From NCBI GenBank assembly GCA_964016985.1, contig OZ024825.1:1064501-1128500 (forward strand): 64,000 bases of DNA. Reading direction: 5' to 3'. Below are positions 23,377-33,963 of the stretch, piece after piece. Source of the DNA: Anodontia alba. Taxonomy: Eukaryota > Mollusca > Bivalvia > Lucinida > Lucinidae. The notes beneath the pieces are model-generated. The model saw only the letters and a program-made list of their open reading frames with translations. It was not told the origin of the DNA and ran no database searches. How positions within the stretch are numbered: position 1 is the first letter of the stretch; the number at the start of each line of letters is the position of its first letter. The translations under genes and the position numbers were made by a program.

Positions 23377-23574
23377 AATATTTGACACTGCAGCTGTTTT
23401 CATTTTTGTTAGTGTTCAGTGCTCTCATGGCACATTCCTTTTATAATCTAGTTATCTTCACTACAGCTGGTATTGGTACCGTGTGACCGTAAAACGTCTC
23501 ACTTTACTTCACTATAGTGTAGTTTATATTTTTTTGCACATTGTGATTATCGAGCCCTTTATATGAGTGTTACA

Positions 23575-23620
23575 TGTACCGATGAGGCTTAATTGGCCGA
23601 AACTAGCTAGTCTGACCCAG
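23575..23620 (+). ncRNA. Hammerhead-like motif, unit 2
   Basis: CCGATGA, stem II GGC/GCC with loop TTAATTG, GAAA, then CTAGCTAGTC: stem III ACU/AGU with tetraloop AGCU, and a GUC cleavage triplet in the expected place, followed by TGACCC. Position 4 is again C not U, and its own upstream stem I strand is poor, though the unit-1 upstream strand GGG(C)TCA would pair with TGACCC. Likely type I geometry. Confidence 0.5.
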
Positions 23621-23734
23621 AATATTTGACACTTTAGCTGTCTTCAATCTTTCAGGGGTCATTCATTTTAGAATGTATTCAAAAGAGCAGCTGCAAAGTG
23701 AAACTGGTAAAATATCCATTCAATCGTTTCTTCA

Positions 23735-23992
23735 CATCACGAAAACACGCCTATATAATTTTGACCCCCTTAAACCCCACTTTTATACAATAAAACTGGG
23801 GTTTACAGGGATATACACTATTTTCGTATTTTTGCTCAAAAACATAGATTATGGGTGCTCGTTAGAACCGAGTACCCACAATCTATGTTTTGAGCAGGAA
23901 TATGAAAAATAGAGTTTTCTATCTGAAAATTTCTTTTTTTTTTTTTTGGAGGTCAAATTTCTATATATTTGAATAGGCTTGTTTTTGTAATG
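23735..23992 (+). mobile_element. MITE-A copy c, loop deleted
   Basis: Both ends present. The tip of the central hairpin (the CGCCTC/GAGGCG segment and one flank) is deleted, leaving GTTAGAACCGAGTACCC. Confidence 0.9.
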
Positions 23993-24492
23993 AATTATTC
24001 AACTGAGTAGTCACACTATTGCTATTACGTTAATATTGAAGTCACACCATGTGGTGTTCTGTTAATATACTCTTAAAACTTATAGCACTAAGTACAATAT
24101 GTAGCTAACGACATTCTAGAGTTAATTTTGTTATTTGTCAGAGAAAATAAGACTTCGCATGTCATGCAAATCGCGCTAGGCATACGATTCACATGAAATG
24201 TCAAGGCTTGTTTTCTCTGAGATAAAATACAAAAGAAATCAGTATGTAATTAGTGCTTTAAGGATTAAAATAGGAAAATGAAACCATTGTTACCATGAGG
24301 AGTTAATTACACAATTCATCTTCAAAAGCTGAAAAGACAAATGCTAGATTGGAAAGACAAATGTCACTGTTAGCAAGCTCTGGTAGGTAGTGTGGGCGTG
24401 TAGGGTGAATGTTCGCATTCAATTCAACTTTAGAGCCGAATTAAATTTATTCTTACAAAATTACCAAAGAACACATAAAACTCCTCCGAATA
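23993..24492. other. No feature recognised
   Basis: About 500 bp AT-rich; no frame, repeat or hairpin of note. Confidence 0.45.
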
Positions 24493-24629
24493 CATTACTA
24501 AACCACGCCTATTCAAATATATTATAATTTTCATCTCCAAAAACAGAAAATTGTTAGAGAAAAAATCTGATATTTTTTTCTTATTTCTGCTCAAAACATA
24601 GATTGTGGGTACTCGTTAGAACCGCCTCG
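24493..24629 (-). mobile_element. MITE-A copy d, half element
   Basis: Left half only, in minus orientation, running from the outer end (CATTACTAAACCACGCC) to ACCGCCTCG at the exact symmetry centre of the hairpin. Satellite S3 begins at the next base. Confidence 0.9.
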
Positions 24630-25330
24630 TCATTCGTGCCCGCTCCATAACTCTGTTACCGTCAGAGATATTTTCACCAAACTTCATACAAATGTAAAGC
24701 ACCATGAGAAGACGTGCATAAACCGTAACTCTGGTTTGCCTACGTTTGAGGTTATTGCCCTTTGAACATTGAACATAGACTGTTCTACCATGTACTCGTG
24801 TCCGCTCTGTAATTTGAAACTCTTTCAAGATATTTTCACTAAACTTCACACAAATGTAAAGCACTATGAGACACGTGCAGAATTAATAAAAGATAACTCT
24901 GGTTTGCATACATTTTGAGTTATTGTCCTTTAAACACTGAACATAGCCATTTCTACCATGTACGCGTGTCCGCTCTGTAAGTTAACAACCGTTTGAGATA
25001 TTTTGATAAAACTTCTCACAAATGTAAACCACTATAAAACAACATGCAGAACAGAAAATCCGTATTTGTGGCCACTCTGTAACTTGAAAACTGTTCTAGA
25101 TATTTTCTTGAAGCTTTATGCAAATGTATATCACCATGATAGAATTTGCAAAACTTAAGAACCGTAACTCTGACTTACCTGCATTTGGAGTTACCATTCT
25201 TTGAAAATTTTCAGTAGTGATCCAAGTCATATACGTGTGTCCTTTCTATAACTTGAAAACAGTTTCATGGATTTCCTTGAAGCATTGCAAATATGTAAAG
25301 GGACATAACATGTAGAACACATTTTGTTTT
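24630..25330. repeat. Satellite S3, about 165-bp units
   Basis: Four to five units; the anchor CGCTCTGTAA and variants recurs at 24641, 24803, 24971, about 25073 and 25241 (one short unit). Other shared parts: GATATTTTCACCAAACTTCA and ACAAATGTAAAGCAC. Related to S1 by GTGTCCGCTCTGTAA and by unit length. Confidence 0.88.
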
Positions 25331-25479
25331 TGACCGACTTATGGCACATGTTTGATGTAAGTGCAGTGGCGGGGCATGGTGCAGTGCTTGCAGCGCTTTT
25401 ATGTCTTGCATATATGTGATTCGTTTTGTCCTTTGACAGATTGTGCTTTGCCAATGTAATATTTCTAGTACAGCTTCAT

Positions 25480-25615
25480 TTCAGTATCGCTAGAGGGCGT
25501 AAACAGCGTTGCAAACTTCATTACTGCTCATGAAGAGTCTCAATAAAACCGAGACTCCCATTGTCTAACCCGTTGTGTGTTCTTTGTTTCCAAAGGTAAT
25601 CTTTTTGACGTTTAT
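25480..25615 (-). repeat. Family C repeat, partial minus copy
   Basis: Inverse order of blocks: GCTAGAGGGCGTA, GTTGCAAACTTCA, GAGTCTCAATAAAACCGAG, GTGTGTTCTTTGTTTCC. Confidence 0.8.
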
Positions 25616-25794
25616 TTTATCGTGATTGTCTTTTTTTCGAAACATGTAGTTAGACATTAAGTTTAAGACCTGTATTATGTCGACGTGGTTGCAAAATCTA
25701 TAAAACGTCTTGCAAACTTGTTTATGAAGAAAAATAATAAAGTTATCATTCTTGTCACCTATATACATAACATTATCTAAAGCATTGGATGTGC

Positions 25795-25970
25795 GCCCAG
25801 CCACGACTCAGACCAGCCTGTGTAGCTACGGAGTCTAATCAGAGTCTTCGCAGGCCACTATGTGGATACCCAAGAATCCAAAGCGTCTTCAGGCGGTCAT
25901 CGAAGACTCTGATCTGAATCATCGCTGGGCGTACATGTATTGTAGGAAATGCTGTGCCCCGGCTCAAATA
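25795..25970. repeat. Family G element
   Basis: CAGCCTGTG...GAGTCTTCG near one side and GAAGACTCTGATCTG near the other are inverse-related; ends in CCCCGGCTC. Compare 28580-28800 and the fullest copy at 41249-41480. Confidence 0.6.
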
Positions 25971-25978
25971 AAAATATT

Positions 25979-26363
25979 CATTACGAAAACACGCCTATTC
26001 AAATACATTGAAAATTTTACCACCAAAAAATGAAAATTTTCAGATAAAAAAATCTATTTTTCATATTTCCGCTCAAAACACAAATTGTAGGTACCCGTTA
26101 GAACCGCCTCGACGAGGCGGTTCTAACGAGTTCCCACAATCTATGTTTTTGAGCAGAATTAAGAAAAATAATGTATACCCCTGTAAACCCCAGTTTTACT
26201 ATATTAAAGTGGGGTTTAAGGGGGTCAAAATTATATACCCAGCTAGCATTTTTTATAAATCTATAGCGGGTCGTTATCGGCCCGTCAGCTACCCTGACGG
26301 GCCGATAACGGCCCGCTATAGATTTATAAAGGATGCTTACTGGGTAGGCATGTTTTCGTGATG
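25979..26363 (-). mobile_element. MITE-A copy e carrying nested MITE-D
   Basis: Ends CATTACGAAAACACGCC and GTTTTCGTGATG; central hairpin CCGCCTCGACGAGGCGG. Its right terminal arm is interrupted after AAAATTATA by the CCCAGT-ended element at 26237. Confidence 0.93.
26237..26345. mobile_element. MITE-D: CCCAGT-ended palindrome nested in MITE-A
   Basis: About 109 bp, ending ACCCAGCTAGCA and GCTTACTGGGT, with a long hairpin of CTATAGCGGG...CCCGCTATAG around TCAGCTACCCTGA. TA stands on both sides and MITE-A has a single TA there, so a TA target duplication is likely. This fits a Tc1/mariner-type non-autonomous element. Second copy at 40362. Confidence 0.88.
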
Positions 26364-27064
26364 ACTGTCTCTAATGTAGCATGGCGGATGTGCACATGCC
26401 TGTATACGACAATGGCGCTTATCCTCAGACATTGAAACTAAAAATGTATAGTTCATCTGTACACATCACCATCTAGTCATATGCATTTTTTTTTTCAAAT
26501 TTTAGTATACGCATAGTAAGTATAAGACATCCAAATATTTAGGTAAGCGTGCTAAGAGTACAAGGATTAGATTTCCATTCTTGGTTTCTGACGTCAAGGG
26601 TATTAGTTGTAACTATAGACAGGAATATCTGAAAATAATTTGCACTTTATAGATTGACATCAAATTATCCGCTTTTACCATATTCATGTAAGGCAAAAAC
26701 TGACATTATCACGGTATATTGTCATTAATGAAATTGTTTTTGTCATCTTTATTATCTCGCTTATATGACAGAGACAGTACCAGTAACATTTTCTGTCACC
26801 TCTCGTTGTCAGTCGTTTTATAAATGTGTTTTTATAAGCTGATGTTTCAACAACTACTAACCGGACCGACATTACCAGCTTCGACAAGTGTCTCCGTATA
26901 TTTGGTTTAAACAATATTTTATTAATTCAGTTAATAATTTGGTACAGTAAATCAACACCAACACTAAATAATCTATATCATGTATTAACATCAACGTTTC
27001 GCCATCACAGCTTTTTCAGTTTGTTTTTTTTATTAATTCAGTTAGTAACATACAAAGAATAAAC
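26364..27064. other. No feature recognised
   Basis: 700 bp AT-rich; no supported coding sequence or shared repeat. Confidence 0.45.
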
Positions 27065-27344
27065 CATCACGAAAACACGCCTATATAATTTTGACCCCCT
27101 TTAACCCCACATTTATACAGTAAAACTGGGGTTTACAGGGGTATACATTATTTTTCTTATTTTGTTAAAAAAAAAACAGATTGTGGTACTTGTTAGAACC
27201 GACTCGCTGAGGCGGTTCTAACAAGTACCCACAATCTATGGTTTCAGCAGAAATATGAAAAATATCAGATTTTTTTTTATCTGAAAATTTTCCTTTTTTG
27301 GTTGTAAAATTTTCAATATATTTGCATAGGCGTGTTTTCGTAAG
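27065..27344 (+). mobile_element. MITE-A copy f
   Basis: Ends CATCACGAAAACACGCC and GTGTTTTCGTAA (last bases lost). Hairpin tip ACTCGCTGAGGCGG is imperfect. Confidence 0.92.
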
Positions 27345-27487
27345 CCTAGAATAAACATATATACAATAATCAGATCAGAAAACAAGCGTAATGCTTTCTC
27401 CGTATATTTACGGACACCGAATGTACGTAGTCGGTTTTTTCTTCCTTGTTTAACAAGGGAAACGATTTTCGTTAATTCCTGTTTGGC

Positions 27488-28112
27488 TTCCTATACACAA
27501 AGAAAAGAAAGGAAGGCAATGGTCAGGAATCTATACAATTACCTAACACCTTCCGTCCAAGACCCCAAAGGGAAAGAAGGACGCACTTAAAGCAACGGCA
27601 CCACAATCAAAACACTACAAGCAGAAAGCCAAACGGACAGTTTCTTTCCCAAAAAACGGCCAAACGGCTATCCAAAATCAAAGTTTCACCAGGACATACA
27701 TGTAAAGACATACAACGACAAAACCACAGCAGAAGCACCGCCTTGGAATGGTCGGTTAAAACCTTACTGGGGGCTTAAATCGATTTTACGTGGTGACAAC
27801 CTTCGCCCTTAGTCCTGCCGTGGTATACAGAAGACATTTGTTCAGTCCGCGTAAAGGGTTTCTAACTCACCAGTGCACCATCTCCGAGAACATAAAAATC
27901 AAACGAATACAGAGGTGAAACAACGATGAGGACTTGACAGCAAGAAATAACTGAAATGCCGAAGCAAAAGAAACCAACAGGTGTACTCCGGTGGGCCTGA
28001 TCAGAGCCAGGGCATTAGACACTAACCGACTTACTTAAAAGTCTTTAGGCCGGAGCCGTCATAGAGTCTGAGGCCCGACCCACCAGCGTGCAACCAAAGA
28101 GGAAACAAAGTT
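27488..28112 (-). mobile_element. PLE-2 3' end, downstream monomer
   Basis: On the minus strand: a trace of the RT C-terminus (GGGCCTCAGACTCTATGACG, matching the ASDSM block) followed by the full PLE-2 3' UTR ending near 27488 in TTCCTGACCATTGCCTTCC. It aligns along its length with 13221-13830. It is 5' truncated at 28112, exactly where another PLE-2 3' end begins. Confidence 0.85.
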
Positions 28113-28450
28113 AATGGGAAGGAAGGCAATGATCAGGAATCGATACAATTACCTAATACCTTCCGTCCAGACACTTAAGGGAAAGAAAGACGCACTTAAA
28201 TCAGTGGCAGCACACTTAAAACACTACAAGCAGAAAAAGATCCTTTCCCAAAACATTGGCCAAACGGCTATCTAATATATATATAAAAACAACACTACGA
28301 CATACATGCAAAGACACACAATGACAGAAATAGTAAACCACAGCAGAAGCATGGCCTTGGAGCGGTCAGTAAAAAAAGTTTACTGGGTGTGGGGTGGGGT
28401 GGGGGCGGGCGGGCGGGAGAGGGGGGTGGGGCCTTAAATCGATTTCATGT
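28113..28450 (-). mobile_element. PLE-2 3' end, upstream monomer with G-rich tract
   Basis: PLE-2 3' UTR terminus (GGGAAGGAAGGCAATGATC) abutting the truncated monomer above in the same orientation. A G-rich stretch at 28383-28432 (GGGG/GGCGGGCGGG) could form a quadruplex; the matching site in the 27488 monomer has only a short G run. Confidence 0.85.
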
Positions 28451-28579
28451 CTGTTTAATTTAAAGCGGTCTGTTTTAAACGCAAACTTTTGTTTTCCTTT
28501 TAGAGTAGTTTTCTTATGAGAAGATAGAGTGTCTTTACCACTTAATGTAAAGAGTCGTATTGTCAGAAAAGATACTTGC

Positions 28580-28800
28580 GGATACGTTCGCCAAGCGAAG
28601 ATTCCAATCAGCCTGTGCTGTGCATTCGGACAGCCTAATTAGTATGTTTACTGGGCGCATTTTGGATAGCTAAGAATGCAATGTTTCTTCAAACGGACAA
28701 CAAAGACTCTGATCAGACTGCGCACATGCTCAGGTTGATTTGAGTCCTCGTTGAGCGTACATGTCAAACGTTTTCTCACGCTGCGGCTCCCTTTTACGAA
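28580..28800. repeat. Family G element
   Basis: Contains CAGCCTGTGCTG, CTCTGATCAGACTGCGCACA and CGTTTTCTCACGCTGCGGCT, matching 41249-41480 in order. Confidence 0.65.
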
Positions 28801-28911
28801 TTGATAAACACTGGTTGCTAATATAAGTATATCTGTTCGCCAATCTATTGTTTTATGTTGCCTAGTGGTTTTTAACCCATATAAGCTTGGCGTCCCTTTT
28901 GTTAGACACGG

Positions 28912-28975
28912 GCAAACAGTGCAGACCTAGATCAGGCCGCATAATGCGGCGTCTGATCAAGGTATTTACTGCTTC
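28912..28975. repeat. Family H hairpin element
   Basis: Starts GGCAAACAGTGCAGACC; stem GCCGCAT/ATGCGGC; right side decayed after GATCAAGG. Confidence 0.75.
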
Positions 28976-29095
28976 CTTTCAGGAAATTTCAATTCCAAAT
29001 ATAACATAAATGAAAAAAAAAATACATCTGACACCCCTTAAATGATAATTGGACTCACCCAATATATAAGAATGGGAAATCAGACTTATTTGGGT

Positions 29096-29295
29096 CATTA
29101 CGAAAACATGCCTATTCAAATAAACTGAAAATTTGACCAGAAAAAAAAAATCAGATAAAAGACTTCTAACGAGTACCCACAATCTATGTTTTGAGCAGAA
29201 TTAAGAAAATAATGTATACCCCTGTAAACCCCAGTTTTACTATATAAAAGTGGGGTTTAATGGGGTCAAAATTATATAGGTATGTTTTCGTGATG
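29096..29295 (-). mobile_element. MITE-A copy g, one hairpin arm deleted
   Basis: Both outer ends are present, but the left arm of the central hairpin is missing; AAATCAGATAAAAGACTTC joins directly to TAACGAGTACCCAC. Confidence 0.9.
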
Positions 29296-29329
29296 CAACT
29301 GAGAATCAGCAGATATGTTGAAAAGGCTG

Positions 29330-29560
29330 TAGGTTCTGTATATATACTAACACCCGTAGACAGAATGTGTTATTTGATAAATCAAAATTAAAACTGTGAG
29401 TAGCTGTAGCATTTACTCACAGTTTGCAGCAAAAAATAATAATGTATTTGAAAATGCATTTGCCACAATAGTTAACGAGTTTGTCATTAACGAGCACGTT
29501 AAGCTAACAATGTATTAAACAATTGGGCCCTGGTTTATAACTTGGCTTCCCTTTTGTAAT
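29330..29560. repeat. Family O element, degenerate
   Basis: Hairpin AAACTGTGAGTAGC...ACTCACAGTTT and a right end ACGAGCACGTTAAGCTAACA, AATTGGGCCCTGG shared with 34888-35125. Confidence 0.6.
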
Positions 29561-29753
29561 TGCACGGCGATGAATCGGTCCTCAGACTAAATGCCGGTTC
29601 CCTCCTCAGAACTGGTTTTCTTAGACAAACTCGATTTCATGAGTCAAACGTACACAAATAAAAAAAGAAAAAGAAAAAAGAAAAAAGAAACTCGTTAATC
29701 TGAGGAACGAAAAGATTATGGTTTAGCAATTTGTTCTTGAACAAATAAATAAA

Positions 29754-30023
29754 CACCACGAAAACACGCCTATATAGTTTTGACCCCTTAAACCCCACTT
29801 TTATACAGTAAAACTGGGATTTACAGGGGTATACATAAATTTTCTTATTTCCGCTCAAAAACATAGATTGTGGGTACTCGTTAGAACCGCCTCGCCGAGG
29901 CGGTTCTAACAAGTACCAACAATCTATGGTTTTGAGCAGAAATATGAAAACTACCAGATTTTTTCATCGGAATTTTTTTTCTTTCTTGGTAGTAAAATTC
30001 TCAATAGGCGGGTTTTCGTAATG
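29754..30023 (+). mobile_element. MITE-A copy h
   Basis: Ends CACCACGAAAACACGCC and GGGTTTTCGTAATG. Perfect hairpin tip CCGCCTCGCCGAGGCGG. Confidence 0.93.
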
Positions 30024-30490
30024 TCATGATATTGTAGCAAACGTTACAGCCTATAGTCCCATTCACTGCTTTTAAGGACATGTATTCCAGTTTCTTGTGC
30101 AAAAATATGAGGTTCTCAATAACAAATTTACCACTGATAAACAGAAGATAAAACAGGATTTTGAAATTTACTCTATTCCTCAAACTTTCCTGGTGACAGT
30201 CAGGAAATCGCCAAACTATTTCTGAATGACATCTTAACGTTGTAGGACTCCATTTTTGTTTTTGAAAGACGTCATGTAAGCCGAACGCTGATGATGTCAC
30301 AGGTAAATAATGACTTACAAATCGTTGATTAGTACAATAATACACAAACAAATTTAGAAAACAATCGTTTTTAACGATAGCTACAACACCATAGTTTGTG
30401 TAAATAATAGCTCTGATTCGGATTATAGACGTTTTGCCGTGGACATAGGTATATCATTTAACCCTTCTCATGCTGAACACGACATGCCCT
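30024..30490. other. No feature recognised
   Basis: A 116-codon minus frame covers 30001-30351 but overlaps MITE-A and shows no motif. Not called. Confidence 0.4.
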
Positions 30491-30495
30491 GTCTT

Positions 30496-30567
30496 AGCAA
30501 ACAGTGTAGATCCAGATCAGTTGGCGTCTGAAGAAGCCAACTGATCTAGATCTGCACTGTCTGTCAT
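30496..30567. repeat. Family H hairpin element
   Basis: GCAAACAGTGTAGATCC start, stem GATCAGTTGGC...GCCAACTGATC, CTGCACTGTC end. Confidence 0.85.
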
Positions 30568-30679
30568 TAAATATGTGAATTTCTATCAAAAACCCAGATC
30601 AAGTAATCTGATTGGCTGGAAATCAGAAGTGGACGTGGCATCTTAATTGATTCAGCATGACAAGGGTTAATTTAGTAAT

Positions 30680-31240
30680 GACAACGCTTCAATCTGTTTT
30701 AGCTTTCTGTCAACAATTTCAAAGATATCATTTCGTGTTCTACGATCGATAACACTTAAATGTTTCAATCATAAAATGCATAAAAATGACTGATATTTAA
30801 AGATACAGCCTACGCAAATGCATTTCTCTAACCCATATTCAGAGAAGCAGAAACAATATTTCTTTTACAACAGTTACTGTTAAAATTCAATTTATTTATT
30901 AAGCATTGTCGACTAAGTGAATTATTAATTCATATTTCCAGATTCCCGATTTTAACCCTAAAAGCGCCAAGCAAAATTTGTTGTAGACGACATTCTATTT
31001 TTATTTTATTTTTTTTCCGACAAAATAAGTCTTGACATTTTATGTGATTCGTCTGCTTGCAAAAGTATAATATATATCTCAATATGTCGTCTGTTGCAGT
31101 TGTGATCGTTGCTTTATGGGTTAATATTAGTTTTTTTTTAAATTCTTGTTTGCCACTGATTACTTTTCTTAGTGGTAACAATATTTGTACCAGTCTAAAC
31201 TATTAGAATTATTAGACGTTACTAAATTAAATACTATTCG
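30680..31240. other. No feature recognised
   Basis: AT-rich; no supported gene or repeat. Confidence 0.45.
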
Positions 31241-31241
31241 C

Positions 31242-31520
31242 AATTACGAAAACATGCCTATTCAAATATTCTGAAAAATTTACAACCAAAAAAATGAAAA
31301 TTTTTAGAGAAAAAAAATCTGATATTTTTCATATTTCTGCTCAAAACATAGATTGTGGATACGCGTAAGAACTGCCTCGCTGAGGAGGTTCTAACGAGTA
31401 CGCACAATCTATGCTTTTAAGCAAAATAAGAAAAATAATGTATACCCCTATAAACCCCATTTTTCTATATAAAAGTGCGGTTTAAGGGGGTCAAAATTAT
31501 ATAGGCGTGTTTTCGTGATG
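31242..31520 (-). mobile_element. MITE-A copy i
   Basis: Ends AATTACGAAAACATGCC and GTGTTTTCGTGATG; the hairpin is diverged (ACTGCCTCGCTGAGGAGGT). Confidence 0.92.
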
Positions 31521-31566
31521 CGTTACTAATACTTTTCGCGATTACATTGTGTGGTGCGAATCAAGT

Positions 31567-31612
31567 TTTTTTTTTTTTTTTTTTTGAATGAAAAAAAAAA
31601 AAAAAAAAAAAA
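31567..31612. repeat. T-run facing A-run
   Basis: About 19 T, GAATG, then about 22 A: a low-complexity inverted repeat. Confidence 0.9.
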
Positions 31613-31645
31613 GATTTGGATTTAGTGCGATCGTTCATATATGTA

Positions 31646-32278
31646 CAGTAAAACGTCACTGTCTCAAGCACCAATGGCTCGTTTACCGTGGCTGATTCTA
31701 GCTCGGTTTTGAATTCCTAGAAAATTCTTCCGGTAAGTCAAAAAAAGCAAATATTTAGATATATTTTTGGGATTTTTTTTTTTCTTATTTTACCATGAAA
31801 ATGTGTTATGTCATCACGAAAACATACCTATATAAACATAAACCCCACTTTTATATAGTAAAACTGGCGTTTACAGGGGTATACGTTATTTTTTCTTATT
31901 TCTGCTAAAAACACAAATTGTGGTACCGGTTAGAACCGCCTCGGCGAGGCTGTTCTAACGAGTACACACAATCTATGTTTTGAGCAGAAATATGAAAAAT
32001 ATCAGAATTTGTATCCGAAATCTTTCAGGTGGTGAAATTTTCAATATATTTGAATAGGCGTGTTTTCGTAATGATACTTATTTGAATCGCCTCATTGAAG
32101 CGATTCAACTGAGTACAATCAGCATACCATTATTTTATAGAAAATCAAAACGATTTTCCTTAAGTATTCAAATTTGACTCCTGACCTGGCTCTTTGATTA
32201 ACCTTCAGTGGCTCGAACTACCCATGGCTAGAACAAATTTCCATTCTCAAAGATGTTCGAGCAATTAAAATCAGACTG
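31646..32278. mobile_element. Family F element, split by MITE-A copy j
   Basis: TA flanks; ends CAGTAAAACGTC and AGACTG. The distal part matches a second copy at 55501-55855 (GAACTACCCATG, CTGACCTGGC and a central hairpin GAATCGCCTC). CAGT-like ends with TA duplication fit a pogo/Tc1-type non-autonomous DNA element (inference). MITE-A occupies 31812-32073 inside it. Confidence 0.75.
31812..32073 (+). mobile_element. MITE-A copy j inside family F
   Basis: Ends CATCACGAAAACATACC and GTTTTCGTAATG. Left host flank TTATGT and right flank ATACTTATTTGAATCGCC line up with the uninterrupted TTATGTGTATTCATTAG of the F copy at 55640, leaving no duplicated base. Confidence 0.93.
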
Positions 32279-32280
32279 TA

Positions 32281-32892
32281 GCTAGAAAAGGAATAAGTTC
32301 ACGTAGGGCCGAAATCTGTCATGTGAATGTACCAAAATTTCAAAATTTCTGCACTTGAAAATTTTGCTTTATCTATGTATCAACTGTTACTCTACCTACA
32401 TAATCAAAATTAAATTATGCATTGTGTTTTAATACAATAATCTAATTTTTACAGAGGGCCACATGGTAGAATGGCTTGACAGCTAAATGTGCTACCCTCT
32501 TGAAATATTGTATAAATAAATAAATAAATAAATACAGCAGAAAATTTAGGGTAGGGGTTTATGACACATTTTGGCATTTTTATTAAGGTTTAACCGTAAA
32601 CAAAGCAAGTTAACAATATTTCAAGGAAACTGAAGTAAATAAAAAAATCTTCCACTATGTTTTGAATGATTTTTCCTAGGAGGCTGTGTCTTCTTATGTA
32701 AATAATAATAATTTTGTGTTTAATTTTGCCCCGATTTTGCCTTTCTTTTCGGCACTAGTTGGCATATTTGTTTGGGGCGTTGAAAGTAATTTGAAACATA
32801 GAGCACAATCCCTTTATAAAACGTTTCTTACCTGTAAAATACGTTTATGGCAAAAATCTATAAACACAATATTGTAAGGTTGCAGTGCACAT
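32281..32892. other. No gene recognised; (AAAT)n tract
   Basis: A short AAAT repeat at 32510-32534. A 63-codon frame at 32686-32877 has no motif. Confidence 0.45.
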
Positions 32893-33171
32893 CATCACGA
32901 AAACATGCCTATATAATTTTGACCCCCTTAAACCCCACTTTTATATAGTAAAACTGGGGTTTACAGGGGTATACATTATTTTTCTTATTTCTGATAAAAA
33001 ACATATATTGTGGGTACTCGTTAGAACCGCCTCGCCGAGGCGGTTCTAACGAGTACCCACAATATATGTTTTGAGTAGAAATATAAAAAATATCAGAGAT
33101 TTTTATCTGAAAATTTTCGGTTTTTGGAGGTGAAATTTTCTATATATTTGAATAGGTGTGTTTTCGTAATG
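32893..33171 (+). mobile_element. MITE-A copy k
   Basis: Near-consensus. CATCACGAAAACATGCC to GTGTTTTCGTAATG. The hairpin arms ACATATATTGTGGGTACTCG and its inverse match perfectly, including a change (ATATATT instead of ATAGATT) present in both arms. Confidence 0.95.
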
Positions 33172-33963
33172 TCCTAAAAGCTTTATCACACATTCCAGAA
33201 AGTGTCAAAATGTATCACATCGTGCTACCTTATCCACATTTCACTACTACAGAAACATTATTACCGCAAAAAAGACAACATGCAGCATCTGATCAGGGTC
33301 TACAATTTTTGTATTAATTCCGAAATTTCAACATAACATGATAATGATAAAACTAACCAGACACCCCTTTATGTAAGAAATCGACCTGTCCATTGAGTTA
33401 AGGTACAAGAGTTCACTTAGCATAAATGGGTTAACGAACTCTTGAATCCGAAAACAGAGTAACAGCACATGCTAAGAATAAGGAAACCTTTTAGGCAGAG
33501 CAATTTTTGAAGTTTTGGTATATTTAGAGAGCCAACTTTGGGACTTTTTACACCTGCTCCATTTTTAGACTGCGTCTGTTAATGAGAGGTGGTAAAACAT
33601 GCAATATCCTCACTCGACCTAACGAAACCTACATTGCGTTGCTACATTTGTAAATAAATTTTATGAGCTCTTTAATGCACTAACACCAAAACAAGTTGCT
33701 ACAAAAACAGTGTATCAAAGTACGGGGAGTCTGGGGAGGGCGGTCACACAAACAATAACGGCAGCTGTTTTGATCTTTAAAGAATCTGAAAACTGTGAAC
33801 ATTTAGAAAACATAGTCCAAAGCCTGTGAATAGTAGATCACTTGATTGTGTCTATGCAAAAAAAAAAAAAAAAAAAAAACTGACGTGTCAGGTGTTCCGG
33901 CCTAGAGTAAGTAGTTCAGGAGCCTCTCAATGACCATCATATAAATTTTCAAACTAAACCGTA
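33172..33963. other. No gene recognised
   Basis: Contains a family H half remnant (GCATCTGATCAGGGTCTAC, 33285-33303) and a 20-A run at 33859-33879. Otherwise unassigned. Confidence 0.45.

Larger units (their letters stand above)
23075..23660 (+). repeat. Tandem repeat of ~250 bp carrying hammerhead-like motifs
   Basis: Two full units and a partial third; the anchor TTGACACT recurs at 23121, 23381 and 23627 (spacings 260 and 246). Shared blocks also include ATTCCTTTTATAAT and TTCACTATAGTGTAGTTTAT. Just upstream of each anchor sits a segment with the order core-GATGA, short GC stem, GAAAC, minimal stem. The arrangement recalls ribozyme-bearing satellites or retrozymes. No coding sequence was seen. 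Confidence 0.85.

Noticed and set aside
30001..30351. 116-codon minus-strand frame
   Set aside because: Overlaps the end of MITE-A copy h, no motif, no supporting signals.
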